Positions 1-9,372 of a stretch of DNA of 64,000 nt are shown here, piece by piece. The notes beneath the pieces are model-generated. The model saw only the letters and a program-made list of their open reading frames with translations, was not told where the DNA came from and did not search any database. The stretch is from Parvibium lacunae (GTDB taxonomy: Bacteria > Pseudomonadota > Gammaproteobacteria > Burkholderiales > Burkholderiaceae_D), in assembly GCF_003335215.1 (NCBI RefSeq), contig NZ_QPGB01000004.1:124001-188000 (forward strand), written 5' to 3'. Both the position numbers and the translations under genes were made by a program. The first letter of the stretch is position 1; every line of letters starts with the position of its first letter.

Positions 1-1071
1 GAACTCCTCAAACGTCAATATATCAATGGCAGCCCGGACCAAATGCGGTCCCTCTTTAATGGTGATAATCCAAACCGCATTCAGCGGGAACTGCAATACT
101 TGAGCTATGTCTCCAAAGCCAATGCTACCGAGATTCAAGCCATGCGCGGTGATCTGTTACAACTGCAGCAATTGGCTCAAAATATTGCGCAACAACTAAC
201 TGAACTAGCCAGCCTGCGCGAGCAAGAAGAAACAGAGAAACAAACCTTATTGCGTGAGCAAGCCACCCGCCAACGCTTGTTAGCCGAGCTATCCCATAAA
301 ATCAGCGCCCAAAAACGGGAAGTGGGCGCCTTGCAACGCGATGAGGCGCGGCTATCCCGCCTGATTGATAACCTAGGCAAATTGCTTGCTGAGCAAGCCG
401 AAAAGGAACGTCAAGCCCGTTTGCGCGAACGGCAAAAAGAACGCGATGCTGCGCGGGAGAAAGAGCGGCAGGCGCGCTCCCCTGCGGCGGTGGCAGAGAA
501 AGCCGACAAAGGTAGCGACAAAGGTAGTGATAAAGCGCGCGATAAAACCGCCAGCAATAGTGAGCCATCACGCCACCGTCAATTAGCCGCAGAGACACCC
601 AGTGGCCCCAGCAGTGGCCCCGTTTATGATGCGGTGGCAGAAGGGGGCGGCATTGACTTTGAACAACTCAAGGGACGCCTGAAACTGCCGGTACGCGGCG
701 AGTTAATTGGCCGTTTCGGCACCGCCCGGAGCCAGATTGGCAGCCAAGGCGGGACCACCTGGAAAGGCTTATTTATTCGCACCCCCGCTGGGGCAGACAT
801 TCGGGCGATTGCGAATGGGCGGGTCGTCTTTGCCGAATGGCTGCGGGGATTCGGCAATTTGTTAATTATTGACCACGGCAATCAATATCTGAGTATCTAT
901 GGCAACAATGAAAGCCTGTATAAGCAGCCCGGTGAGCGCGTCAAAGGCGGTGAAACCATCGCTAGCGCTGGAAATAGCGGCGGGAATCCCGAAACAGGCT
1001 TATACTTTGAGCTGCGTCACCGTGGGCAGCCCTTTGACCCGATGAAATGGGCGGCCAGCCGCGCCCCTTAA
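1..1071 (+). CDS. envC: Murein hydrolase activator EnvC, 5' end outside window
   Basis: The reading frame is open from base 1 without a start codon, so the N-terminus lies upstream. What is visible is a long Gln/Glu/Arg-rich coiled coil, a basic and charged linker, then a C-terminal LytM (M23) fold from about codon 230. The M23 metal ligands are replaced: the HxxxD position reads WKGLFI and the HxH position reads ELR. That degenerate site is the mark of EnvC-type proteins, which activate periplasmic amidases (AmiA/AmiB) at the septum and do not cut peptidoglycan themselves. The gene is followed by a CtpA protease gene, an arrangement common in Betaproteobacteria. Confidence 0.88.
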   Translation, partial: ELLKRQYINGSPDQMRSLFNGDNPNRIQRELQYLSYVSKANATEIQAMRGDLLQLQQLAQNIAQQLTELASLREQEETEKQTLLREQATRQRLLAELSHKISAQKREVGALQRDEARLSRLIDNLGKLLAEQAEKERQARLRERQKERDAAREKERQARSPAAVAEKADKGSDKGSDKARDKTASNSEPSRHRQLAAETPSGPSSGPVYDAVAEGGGIDFEQLKGRLKLPVRGELIGRFGTARSQIGSQGGTTWKGLFIRTPAGADIRAIANGRVVFAEWLRGFGNLLIIDHGNQYLSIYGNNESLYKQPGERVKGGETIASAGNSGGNPETGLYFELRHRGQPFDPMKWAASRAP

Positions 1072-1163
1072 GGCTTACTTTCTGATAACGTCAGGCTAGA
1101 AGCCACCAGATAATCGTGATGCACTCGTAATGAATTGACCGCCGCACCCTACAGAAAGCTCGC

Positions 1164-2654
1164 ATGTCCAGTCCTACTTTACGCCGCCCTTTTCGTGATC
1201 TAGCCTTGATCGGCGCCAGTTTGAGCGCCGGTGTCCTGATAAGCCTCGGTATTGGGGCGTGGGCCCAGAAAGATACGCGTGCGCCTTTGCCGCTCGAGGA
1301 AATCCGGCAGTTGACCGATGTGTTTGGCTTGATCAAGCAAAGTTATGTCGAACCGGTCGAAGATAAAAAACTTATTACGGATGCGATCAATGGCATGGTG
1401 TCCGAGTTGGACCCGCATTCTTCGTATCTGGATGAAAAATCGTATAAAGAACTGAAGACCAGCATTAGCGGCAAATTTGGCGGCCTAGGCATCGAAGTGT
1501 CGATGGAAAACAAAGTGGTCAAAGTCGTTTCCCCGATTGAAGGAACGCCCGCGTTTCGTGCTGGTATTCGGGCAGGGGATTACATTATTCGCGTCGATGG
1601 GGCACAAGTCCGGGGCATGAGCTTGCAGCAGGCGGTCGATAAAATGCGTGGTGAGCCGGGCACCAAAGTCAAGCTGGGCGTGCTGCGTAAGGGCGAAGAA
1701 AAGCCGCTCGAGTTTGAGCTCACACGGGACATCATCAAGGTTGTGAGCGTGCGCAGTAAACTTATCGAACCCGGGTTTGGTTATGTGCGGATCACGCAAT
1801 TTACTGAGCCGACCACCGCTGATCTGGCCCGTGAGTTAGGCAAGCTCTATAAAGACGGTGAACTGAAAGGCCTGGTGCTCGACTTACGCAATAACCCAGG
1901 CGGTGTCTTGCAAGGGGCGGTTGGCGTGTCTGCCGCGTTTTTACCTCGCAATGTGCTCGTCGTTTCTTCCAAGGGACAGTTGCAGCAAGCCCAAACAAAA
2001 AGCTATGCGCGTGTTGAAGATTACCTGACTCGCGAAGATGGCAATCTTTTTCCCTCCGACCCCCTAAAAAATTTACCGCCCGCGGTCAAAAAAGTGCCCT
2101 TGGTCATTTTGGTGAACAGCGGTTCCGCGTCGGCCTCCGAGATTGTCTCTGGCGCCCTGCAAGATTACGACCGTGCGAAAATACTGGGCACGCCGAGTTT
2201 TGGTAAAGGCTCGGTGCAGCAGATTATCCCACTCGACGATAAAGACAAAGTCGCTATTAAGTTGACGATTTCCCGCTATTACACCCCCAAAGATCGCTCG
2301 ATTCAGGCTAAGGGGATCAACCCAGACTTTTATGTTGAAGAAACACCCGACGGCGAATTATTTGCCAATCCCCTGCGCGAAGCCGATCTCGATGGCCACT
2401 TGAGCAATGACAAAGTCACTGAAGATAAAAAACAAGAGAGTGAGAAATTTGTCCGTAATCCCAAGCGCACCAAAGCGATCGAGTTTGGCACAGCAGAAGA
2501 CTACCAGTTGCAACAAGCGCTGAATCATCTGAAAGGTCAGCCGGTGAAGCTATCGACCAAAGCTGACAATACCGAGTCAGAGGGCGCAGGCGCAAGTGGC
2601 ACGGCGAAAGACAAACCGTCTGACAAAGCGGCCACTCCTGACAAGAAAAAATAA
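1164..2654 (+). CDS. ctpA: S41 carboxy-terminal processing protease CtpA
   Basis: 496 residues. It opens with a signal or anchor segment (about residues 12-34), then a PDZ domain (about 100-190, with a GLGIEV carboxylate-binding loop) and the S41 protease core. The Ser-Lys dyad is visible as GSASASEI (Ser about 323) and SFGKGS (Lys about 348). A lysine-rich hydrophilic tail follows the core. These periplasmic proteases trim C-termini and degrade peptidoglycan hydrolases, which fits its place directly after envC. The MoeB-like gene starts 5 bases after its stop, so the two are probably co-transcribed. Confidence 0.93.
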   Translation: MSSPTLRRPFRDLALIGASLSAGVLISLGIGAWAQKDTRAPLPLEEIRQLTDVFGLIKQSYVEPVEDKKLITDAINGMVSELDPHSSYLDEKSYKELKTSISGKFGGLGIEVSMENKVVKVVSPIEGTPAFRAGIRAGDYIIRVDGAQVRGMSLQQAVDKMRGEPGTKVKLGVLRKGEEKPLEFELTRDIIKVVSVRSKLIEPGFGYVRITQFTEPTTADLARELGKLYKDGELKGLVLDLRNNPGGVLQGAVGVSAAFLPRNVLVVSSKGQLQQAQTKSYARVEDYLTREDGNLFPSDPLKNLPPAVKKVPLVILVNSGSASASEIVSGALQDYDRAKILGTPSFGKGSVQQIIPLDDKDKVAIKLTISRYYTPKDRSIQAKGINPDFYVEETPDGELFANPLREADLDGHLSNDKVTEDKKQESEKFVRNPKRTKAIEFGTAEDYQLQQALNHLKGQPVKLSTKADNTESEGAGASGTAKDKPSDKAATPDKKK

Positions 2655-2659
2655 GCGAC

Positions 2660-3451
2660 ATGGATGACGCAGCCCTAACGCGCTATGCGCGCCACATCTT
2701 GCTGGATGAAGTGGGGATTGAAGGGCAACAACGGATTCGCCAAGGCCGCGTTCTGATTGTTGGGCTGGGGGGCTTAGGCTGCCCAGCGGCGCAATACCTG
2801 GCCAGCGCCGGGGTGGGCGAGTTGCATTTGGTTGATCACGACACCGTTGACGCCAGCAACTTGCAGCGACAAATTCTGTATCGTGCCGCCGATTTGGGCC
2901 AGCCTAAAGCACGCGCGGCGGCGGCGTTTCTGCACCAGCTCAATCCCGATGTACTGATTCACGCCTACCCTGAAAAAGCCACCCTTGATCGACTGCACAC
3001 CCTCTGCGCCCAGGTTGATGTGGTGTTGGACTGTAGTGACAATTTTGCGACCCGGCACGCGATTAACCAGGCATGTGTCCAACATCGGGTGCCGCTCGTC
3101 TCGGGTGCAGCCGTGCGCTTTTCTGGGCAATTGACGGTGTTTGATGCCCGGCAAACCCAGGCCCCTTGCTACCACTGCCTCTTTCCGGGCGGTGACGAGG
3201 TGACCGAGGTTGCTGACATGCGTTGCGCCACCCTGGGCGTTTTTGCCCCGTTGGTTGCGATTATTGGGGCTGCCCAAGCCGCCGAAGCGCTTAAGCTCTT
3301 AGCCCCTTGCGGCGCGCCTAGCCTTGGCCGATTGCACTTATTTGATGCGCTACGACAAGAATGGCAAACCATTCGTTATGCGCAAGATCCTGCCTGCGCG
3401 GTGTGCCAACCGGATGCGGCTCGCCGCTCATCTGCGCGATCGGCATCCTGA
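2660..3451 (+). CDS. moeB: MoeB/ThiF/HesA-family adenylyltransferase
   Basis: 263 residues of an E1-like enzyme. The nucleotide-binding glycine loop GLGGLGCP is at about residues 35-42, followed by the VDHD acidic segment and the SNLQRQ arginine finger region. Two CxxC pairs (CYHC and CAVC) form the structural zinc site. The conserved MRCATLGVFAPL stretch matches MoeB, which adenylates the C-terminal glycine of MoaD in molybdopterin synthesis. ThiF and HesA share this fold, and no moaD or thiS lies nearby, so the exact sulfur-carrier partner is inferred. It is packed tightly behind ctpA. Confidence 0.82.
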   Translation: MDDAALTRYARHILLDEVGIEGQQRIRQGRVLIVGLGGLGCPAAQYLASAGVGELHLVDHDTVDASNLQRQILYRAADLGQPKARAAAAFLHQLNPDVLIHAYPEKATLDRLHTLCAQVDVVLDCSDNFATRHAINQACVQHRVPLVSGAAVRFSGQLTVFDARQTQAPCYHCLFPGGDEVTEVADMRCATLGVFAPLVAIIGAAQAAEALKLLAPCGAPSLGRLHLFDALRQEWQTIRYAQDPACAVCQPDAARRSSARSAS

Positions 3452-3557
3452 TTCTTGGCAAGCAGCACTGTCTTAATGCAGCCTGGTTTGCGCTAGCGCA
3501 GGGCAAGCAGCGACCTTTCTGCGACAATGGATTGGTGTTCTTCATGGGGTGAGCCTG

Positions 3558-5897
3558 ATGCAGCAAACCTTTCAAATCAGCGGCATGACCTGTACCGCGT
3601 GCGCCAGTCGCCTTGAAAAGCAACTCAATCGCTTACCGGGGGTGCAGGCCCAAGTCAATTTCGCCCTTGAACAAGCACAAATTCAGTGGCTGCAAGCCCA
3701 GCCTGATCTCGCCCAAGCCCAAGCCAGCATCCTCGCGCAAATTACACGCGCCGGTTTTAGCGGCAGCCCACTCGAACAAACGCAGCCGATAGCCTTGCCC
3801 GCGAGCCCCTATTCGAGCTGTTTATTGGCTTTCGCCCTATTTTGCACGCTGCCATTTTTACTCGAAATGACCGTGATGTTCCGCCATGGGTGGCATAGCG
3901 CCGCGCTCACCCCACACCTGGTCCCAGCGGGTCTTCAATTCCTCTTAGCAACCCTTTTGCAAGGCGTTGTTGGCGCCACCTTTTATCGTGCGGCCTGGCG
4001 CGCCTTAGCAAGCGGTGGCTGGCGGGCGGCCAATATGGATGTCTTGGTCGCCCTCGGTACGACCACCGCCTGGTTAGCCAGCACCGCAAGTTGGTGGTGG
4101 CAATGGCCCGCTCCGCTGTATTTTGAAACGAGTGCGATGGTGCTGACCTTGGTCTATTTGGGCAAATGGCTAGAGCAGCGCGCCAAACGCCATACCGCCC
4201 AAGCCCTGCAAGCATTGTTGGCCCTGGCACCGCAAACCGCCCAGGTTGAAACGCTGGATGCTGCCACCGGCCCGCAGGTGTTAACCCTGCCAGTAACGGC
4301 CATTCAGCCGGGCATGACTGTGTGCGTGCGGGCTGGTGAACGTTTACCCGTTGACGGGGTTGTCTTGAGCGGGTTGGGGCAGTGTGATGAAAGCACGTTA
4401 AGCGGAGAAAGTTTGCCGATCGATAAAGCGCCTGGCGATCGCGTTTATGCGGCGACCCAGTTACTCAGCGTTAGCCAGGGGCTCTTACGCGTAACAGCAC
4501 AAGCCGCAGGACAGCAAACCCACTTTGCCCAGATCGTTGCTTTGGTGAAGCACGCCCAAGCCAGTAAAGCCCCGATTGCGGCCCTGGCAGACCGGATCGC
4601 CGCGATTTTTGTGCCCACCGTGTTATTCATCGCTGGTTTGACTGCGGTCATTACCATCGCTTGGACTGGCAGTATCCTGACCGGCATGCTGCATGCCGTG
4701 GCGGTGTTGGTCGTTGCCTGTCCTTGCGCGCTGGGGTTAGCAACCCCAACGGCGCTCATGGTGGGGATGGGCCTCGCAGCACGCCACGGTATTCTGTTTC
4801 GTGATGCGGGGGCACTCGAACGAGCCGCCCAGCTAAAAACCCTGGTTTTGGACAAGACCGGCACCTTGACGCAGGGTCAGCCTCAGGTGGTCCAAACACA
4901 ACTCGCCCCAACCGCCCTGGCGCAGGCGGTGACTTTGGATGAGGCCCTGGCGCTGGCGGCGGCGTTAGAGCGCGGCAGCACCCACCCACTGGCGCAGGCC
5001 GTGATTCACCATGCCCGTGCCGCCGGCGTGCGACATATTGCTACCGAACAAATCAGTCAACTACAGCAGCATACTGCGCAAGGCGTCAGCGCATGTATCG
5101 AAGGGCGTTATTACGCTTTAGGCAAGCCCAGTTGGTTTGAGCTGGCGGTGCCCCCTGAGCTGCCGGCGACTGCCAGCATGATGGTCTTGGTGAGCCTGCC
5201 GCAGCCCCCAGTTGCCACGCTTTCCGCTAGCTATACGCCAACTAACGAGAACCGTTGCGAGGCCGTGCCGTGGTTGTGGTTAGCGCTGGCTGACACACTA
5301 CGCCCAAGCAGCGCCCCGGCGCTTGCGGCCTTGGGTGAAATCGGGATAGCCACAGTGATGTTAACTGGCGACAGGGCTACTGTTGCTGAACACGTCGCGC
5401 ACCAACTGGCCGCCGCCGGCGCGCCCCTTTCAGCCTGGGCGGCTGAGCAGCAGCCTGCCGACAAAGTGGCTTGGATTCAAGCTTACAAACAGCAGCATGA
5501 GCCTCACGGCATTCATAGGGAGAAGCCGCATTTGATTGGCATGCTGGGCGATGGTGTCAATGATGCCCCCGCCCTGGCGCACGCCGATGTCGGTCTTGCC
5601 ATGGGGGGTGGGCACACCGTCGCTTTGGAAACGGCACCGATCACTTTGTTGCAGAATGATGTGCAGGCCGCGGTCAAAGCGATTGTGCTCGCCCGCGCCA
5701 CCCAGCACAAAATCCGGCAGAATCTATTTTTTGCGTTCATCTACAATGTTTTGGGGATTCCGCTGGCCGCCTGCGGTTACCTAAGCCCGGTACTGGCAGG
5801 GCTGATGATGGCATTCAGCTCCGTGTCAGTAGTGACGAATAGCCTGTTACTTAACCGGCTTGATTTGACCCTTCCTGCAAGGAGAAAACATGACTAA
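3558..5897 (+). CDS. copA: Cu(+)-exporting P1B-type ATPase
   Basis: About 779 residues, inner membrane. One N-terminal heavy-metal domain carries the copper-binding GMTCTAC motif. The membrane CPC motif (Cys388-Pro-Cys390), phosphorylation motif DKTGT (Asp432), the HP dipeptide of the N-domain and GDGVNDAP of the P-domain are all present. CPC in this setting indicates Cu(I) or Ag(I) export. I chose ATG 3558 because a G-rich ribosome site sits just before it; GTG 3549 would add three residues. The stretches before LALADTLRP and before GMLGDGV look longer than in typical CopA. The copZ-like gene overlaps its 3' end by 8 bases. Confidence 0.93.
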   Translation: MQQTFQISGMTCTACASRLEKQLNRLPGVQAQVNFALEQAQIQWLQAQPDLAQAQASILAQITRAGFSGSPLEQTQPIALPASPYSSCLLAFALFCTLPFLLEMTVMFRHGWHSAALTPHLVPAGLQFLLATLLQGVVGATFYRAAWRALASGGWRAANMDVLVALGTTTAWLASTASWWWQWPAPLYFETSAMVLTLVYLGKWLEQRAKRHTAQALQALLALAPQTAQVETLDAATGPQVLTLPVTAIQPGMTVCVRAGERLPVDGVVLSGLGQCDESTLSGESLPIDKAPGDRVYAATQLLSVSQGLLRVTAQAAGQQTHFAQIVALVKHAQASKAPIAALADRIAAIFVPTVLFIAGLTAVITIAWTGSILTGMLHAVAVLVVACPCALGLATPTALMVGMGLAARHGILFRDAGALERAAQLKTLVLDKTGTLTQGQPQVVQTQLAPTALAQAVTLDEALALAAALERGSTHPLAQAVIHHARAAGVRHIATEQISQLQQHTAQGVSACIEGRYYALGKPSWFELAVPPELPATASMMVLVSLPQPPVATLSASYTPTNENRCEAVPWLWLALADTLRPSSAPALAALGEIGIATVMLTGDRATVAEHVAHQLAAAGAPLSAWAAEQQPADKVAWIQAYKQQHEPHGIHREKPHLIGMLGDGVNDAPALAHADVGLAMGGGHTVALETAPITLLQNDVQAAVKAIVLARATQHKIRQNLFFAFIYNVLGIPLAACGYLSPVLAGLMMAFSSVSVVTNSLLLNRLDLTLPARRKHD

Positions 5898-6096
5898 AAC
5901 CAAATTACTGATTGAAGGCATGACCTGTGGGGGTTGCGTCACCGCCGTGACCCGCGTATTAAGTGCTTTGCCGGGTGTTGCCGCGGTCCAGGTGATGCTT
6001 GATACGCACAGTGCAGACGTGGAATACGATCCTGAGCAAGTCACTGTCGCTGACTTTCAGCGCGTGGTTGAAGATGCCGGGTTCGAGGTGGTGTGA
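5890..6096 (+). CDS. CopZ-like heavy-metal-associated chaperone
   Basis: A 68-residue single HMA domain with the metal-binding GMTCGGC motif near the N-terminus and the usual beta-alpha-beta-beta-alpha-beta pattern. Such proteins carry Cu(I) in the cytoplasm and hand it to CopA or to a regulator. The start codon lies inside the end of copA (8-base overlap), after an AAGGAG ribosome site, so translation is probably coupled. The ATPase has only one HMA domain of its own, so this free domain may act as its second one. Confidence 0.88.
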   Translation: MTKTKLLIEGMTCGGCVTAVTRVLSALPGVAAVQVMLDTHSADVEYDPEQVTVADFQRVVEDAGFEVV

Positions 6097-6135
6097 GCAA
6101 CATACCCCATACCAGTGGCTAGCCCAGCCTGGCTC

Positions 6136-6984
6136 TCAAAAATTCAGTGCGGCGTGCAGGGTGCTACCTACTGTTAATGTGGTGCCTGCCCCGGCTTCAA
6201 TAATCAGATTTTGCCCAAACGTCACCCCTTGCACTCGGGGATCATGGCGAAAGTGAGTTAGGGTTGCGGTCGGCTCCGGGCCGGTGTGAACCCCGGTCTG
6301 TTGGTCCACGCTGGGGACACTGCAACGCGCACAAGGCTTCACCGCACGCAGAACCAAGCCCATGCTGCTCAAAGTCTCTAAATAATCTTCTTCAAATGCG
6401 CCCAGTTCGTCACCGCTGACAACGATATTGGCGCGAAAACGGTTCATGGGTATCGCTGTCGAGCCATTTGCCGCCAGGCGCTGATTCAGCTCAGCCAGGG
6501 AGGCGGTGTTGACCACCAAGATCGGGTAGCCATCGGCAAAATGTGTATAGGCCTTGCTGTCACCGGCCCATTGCGGATCACAAGCGCGCTGATACGGTTC
6601 GGCGTAGCGCATCAAGCGCACCGGCTGCGCGAGGAATTCACTGAGCCACTGCGCCGCCTGATTGCCTTCATCCCATGCCGGAATGCTGTCACGCCAGACC
6701 GTGACATTGCACGGGGAGTCCGGTTGCTTAGGGGGCTCGGTGCTCAGCACCAGGGGCGACATGCCGGGGGCACTGAGCTGTAGCTGTTGCTTGCTTAAGC
6801 TTGGCTGAATCAGGGCCATACGCGGATGTTGGCGCTGAGTCAGAAAATGCTGCTGGTGATCAACAATTACCCAGTGACGATCATATTGCAAGCCATGCGC
6901 GGTTACCAGTGCCGTTTCCAGTGTGATACCCGCACAAGACTTAATCGGATAAATAGACAGGTCAGTGATGGTTAATGTTGGCAT
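6136..6984 (-). CDS. MOSC domain protein, YcbX/mARC type
   Basis: About 282 residues. An N-terminal beta-barrel domain (LSIYPIKSCAG near the start) precedes a MOSC domain with the conserved RFRANIVV and KPCARC segments; the second Cys of that region is the expected molybdenum cofactor ligand. YcbX/mARC proteins reduce N-hydroxylated compounds using molybdenum cofactor. I prefer ATG 6984 over GTG 7005, because AAAAGG lies just upstream and family members begin close to the YPIKSC motif. It is the last gene of the gmhA-dolP-lemA unit, convergent with copZ. Confidence 0.85.
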   Translation of the reverse strand: MPTLTITDLSIYPIKSCAGITLETALVTAHGLQYDRHWVIVDHQQHFLTQRQHPRMALIQPSLSKQQLQLSAPGMSPLVLSTEPPKQPDSPCNVTVWRDSIPAWDEGNQAAQWLSEFLAQPVRLMRYAEPYQRACDPQWAGDSKAYTHFADGYPILVVNTASLAELNQRLAANGSTAIPMNRFRANIVVSGDELGAFEEDYLETLSSMGLVLRAVKPCARCSVPSVDQQTGVHTGPEPTATLTHFRHDPRVQGVTFGQNLIIEAGAGTTLTVGSTLHAALNF

Positions 6985-7001
6985 AAGACCTTTTTCAACC
7001 C

Positions 7002-7571
7002 TCACACTTTGGGTAAGCGAACGGCATCGGGTTCAAAGAGAGCAATCGGCCGATAACGTAACAGCCAAGCTAAGCAACTGGCGGGCGGGGTGGTCACGGC
7101 TCGATTATGGCGTTCTATCGCCCGATTAAACTCCTGCTGGCGTAAATAGATGGGCTCAACCTGCGCCTGTAATTGTTGCTGCCAGCGCTGCACATTCGGA
7201 TCGCCCAGCGCATCGGCTTGCTGTTGCAGGGTGTTGAGTAAGCCATTCAAGGCGAGTCGTAAACGTGCTTCGTGATGCAATAGCGTTGGCAGCGCATTAA
7301 AGCGCAAATGCTCTAACTCGGCATACAGTAAATCCAGGCTTTGCGTCGCTTGTGTGCGCAGGGCGATGAGCTGTTCGATTTGTTCGCGCTCGTGTTTCAG
7401 GTAGCCCGCCACGGCTTCCGCCAGGTGCGGAATGAGATCGTAGCGCTTGTATAGCGCCAGCCGTAATTCACGACACTGGCTGGCGGCTTCCAGTCGGAGC
7501 CTACGCAAACGCTGGTGCGCCCCAATTCCCCACAGCGCGGGGAAAATGAGGAGCAGCCAGAAACCCATCAT
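7002..7571 (-). CDS. LemA family protein
   Basis: 189 residues. One N-terminal hydrophobic segment (FWLLLIFPALWGIG) is followed by the LemA helical core with KRYDLIPHL and the GYLKHERE motif, and a C-terminal RYRPIALFEPDA close to the family ending. LemA proteins are membrane-anchored helical bundles with an N-terminus outside; their function is not settled. Its start touches the stop of the BON-domain gene (1-base overlap), so the two are probably translated together. Confidence 0.8.
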   Translation of the reverse strand: MMGFWLLLIFPALWGIGAHQRLRRLRLEAASQCRELRLALYKRYDLIPHLAEAVAGYLKHEREQIEQLIALRTQATQSLDLLYAELEHLRFNALPTLLHHEARLRLALNGLLNTLQQQADALGDPNVQRWQQQLQAQVEPIYLRQQEFNRAIERHNRAVTTPPASCLAWLLRYRPIALFEPDAVRLPKV

Positions 7572-8233
7572 TATTTTTCTTTCGTGGCGGGCTCTTCAGC
7601 CTTGAATTTGGCATTGATCTCCGCCAATTCTTTATCGCTGATTAATTCCATAACCTTAACCACCCGTTGGACGCCGCTAACGCGTGAGGCGACTTCAGCC
7701 GCGATCCGCGACTCTAACTCAGTGACCCGGCCCATCAAGTAGACAACCCCGCGTTCAGTCGTCACATGGAAAGCGTTGGCAGAGAGTTTTTTCTCATCCA
7801 CAAACGCCGCTTTGACTTTGGTAGTGAGCAGTGAATCGTTCGCCCGTTGCGTGGTGGTGCTTGGCCACATCACCGCCAGATCGTTGACAATCGCCCGCAC
7901 ATTATCAACTTTCGCGGCGATTTTTTCAGCTTCGTCTTTCATGCTGGCTTCAGAGACTTCACCAGTCAATAGCACTCGCAAGTTATAGACATTGACATTA
8001 ATGTGGGCCTTATCGCCAAACGCTTCTTTGAGTCGATTGGAGACTTTAATATCAATCGCTTTGTCTTCTACTTGAATACCCGAAGTACGGCGATCGGTGA
8101 CCGTGAGGGCGGTGCCCGCAACCACTCCACCGGCCAGCAGGGGAGGGATGACAACCGCACAGCCTGATACCGCACCACTGAGCGCACCCAGTAATACACT
8201 GTAACGAATCCAGGTTTGATAGCGAGGGGACAT
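7571..8233 (-). CDS. BON-domain lipoprotein, DolP/YraP-like
   Basis: 220 residues with an N-terminal signal and a lipobox (GAVSGC) making it a predicted lipoprotein. Two BON domains follow, each with the typical KVKAAF or RLKEAF start, GEV/GRV turn and VVKVMEL/VNDLAV end. DolP of E. coli supports outer-membrane integrity and division-site amidase control. Its position after a GmhA/DiaA-like gene and next to yraN and rsmI repeats the order found in E. coli (rsmI, yraN, diaA, dolP), which strengthens the assignment. The C-terminal tail is Glu/Lys rich. Confidence 0.85.
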   Translation of the reverse strand: MSPRYQTWIRYSVLLGALSGAVSGCAVVIPPLLAGGVVAGTALTVTDRRTSGIQVEDKAIDIKVSNRLKEAFGDKAHINVNVYNLRVLLTGEVSEASMKDEAEKIAAKVDNVRAIVNDLAVMWPSTTTQRANDSLLTTKVKAAFVDEKKLSANAFHVTTERGVVYLMGRVTELESRIAAEVASRVSGVQRVVKVMELISDKELAEINAKFKAEEPATKEK

Positions 8234-8252
8234 GACGGCTCCTTCCGTTGAA

Positions 8253-8867
<615 letters not shown>

Positions 8868-8921
8868 TTAGGGAAACACAGATCAAGCCTTAGTGGTCAT
8901 GCGTTCTCAGTGTTTTTTGCG

Positions 8922-8927
8922 ATTATA
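8922..8927 (-). promoter_or_regulatory. Likely -10 element for the gmhA unit
   Basis: The minus strand reads a perfect TATAAT about 80 bases before the gmhA start codon. No good -35 hexamer is seen 16-18 bases upstream, so the promoter may need an activator or another sigma factor. It would drive gmhA, the dolP-like gene, lemA and the MOSC gene. Confidence 0.4.
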
Positions 8928-8976
8928 CCGGTTGTCACGACAGCACTGGGCAGGCGCGTCGATCCCTACTGGATCA

Positions 8977-9372
8977 CTAAAATGCACCGGTGAGCCATTC
9001 TATGTCGTTGCCCGTGATCGCAACCACATCAAAACGGCAGGGCATCGATTGGTAAGCGGATTGCGCCTGCAAATAAGCCGCAGCGGCAGCCCTTACGCGC
9101 GCTTGCTTGGCCGGGGTAACGGAAGCGATTGCGCCACCATAGCGGGCAGATTGGCGATAGCGCACCTCCACAAACACCAGTGTGTCATGCTGTTGCATGA
9201 TTAAATCTAGCTCGCCATGGCGATAGCGCACGTTACTGGCGACCCAGCGTAGCCCGTGTGTTTCCAGATGCGCTCGCGCGGCAGCTTCTGCCGCCGCCCC
9301 GCGTGTCAGGTGCTCAGCGGGCATGGCTGCCTGGTTGGCGCGGTCGCCTGCTTTGCGTAGAATACGGATCAT
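8977..9372 (-). CDS. yraN: YraN family (UPF0102) endonuclease-like protein
   Basis: 131 residues of the UPF0102 fold, related to Holliday-junction resolvase-like nucleases. The nuclease-type motif is visible as GELDLI, then VFVEVRYR, and a Q-containing helix start; CRFDVV closes the core. Function is not established. Start choice is open: ATG 9372 has AGAGG seven bases before it, while the internal ATG 9324 gives a shorter family-like N-terminus. With the first choice, its start codon overlaps that of rsmI on the other strand. Confidence 0.82.
   Translation of the reverse strand: MIRILRKAGDRANQAAMPAEHLTRGAAAEAAARAHLETHGLRWVASNVRYRHGELDLIMQQHDTLVFVEVRYRQSARYGGAIASVTPAKQARVRAAAAAYLQAQSAYQSMPCRFDVVAITGNDIEWLTGAF

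Noticed and set aside
302-598. Minus-strand reading frame opposite envC
   Set aside because: Antisense shadow of the envC charged linker; composition is complementary to it and there is no fold signature.
2660-3451. MoeB-like gene as a second TcdA or a ThiF with its partner
   Set aside because: It lacks the KKKFGIPCVYSDE block of TcdA and has both zinc CxxC pairs; no thiS/thiG or moaD is beside it to decide for ThiF.
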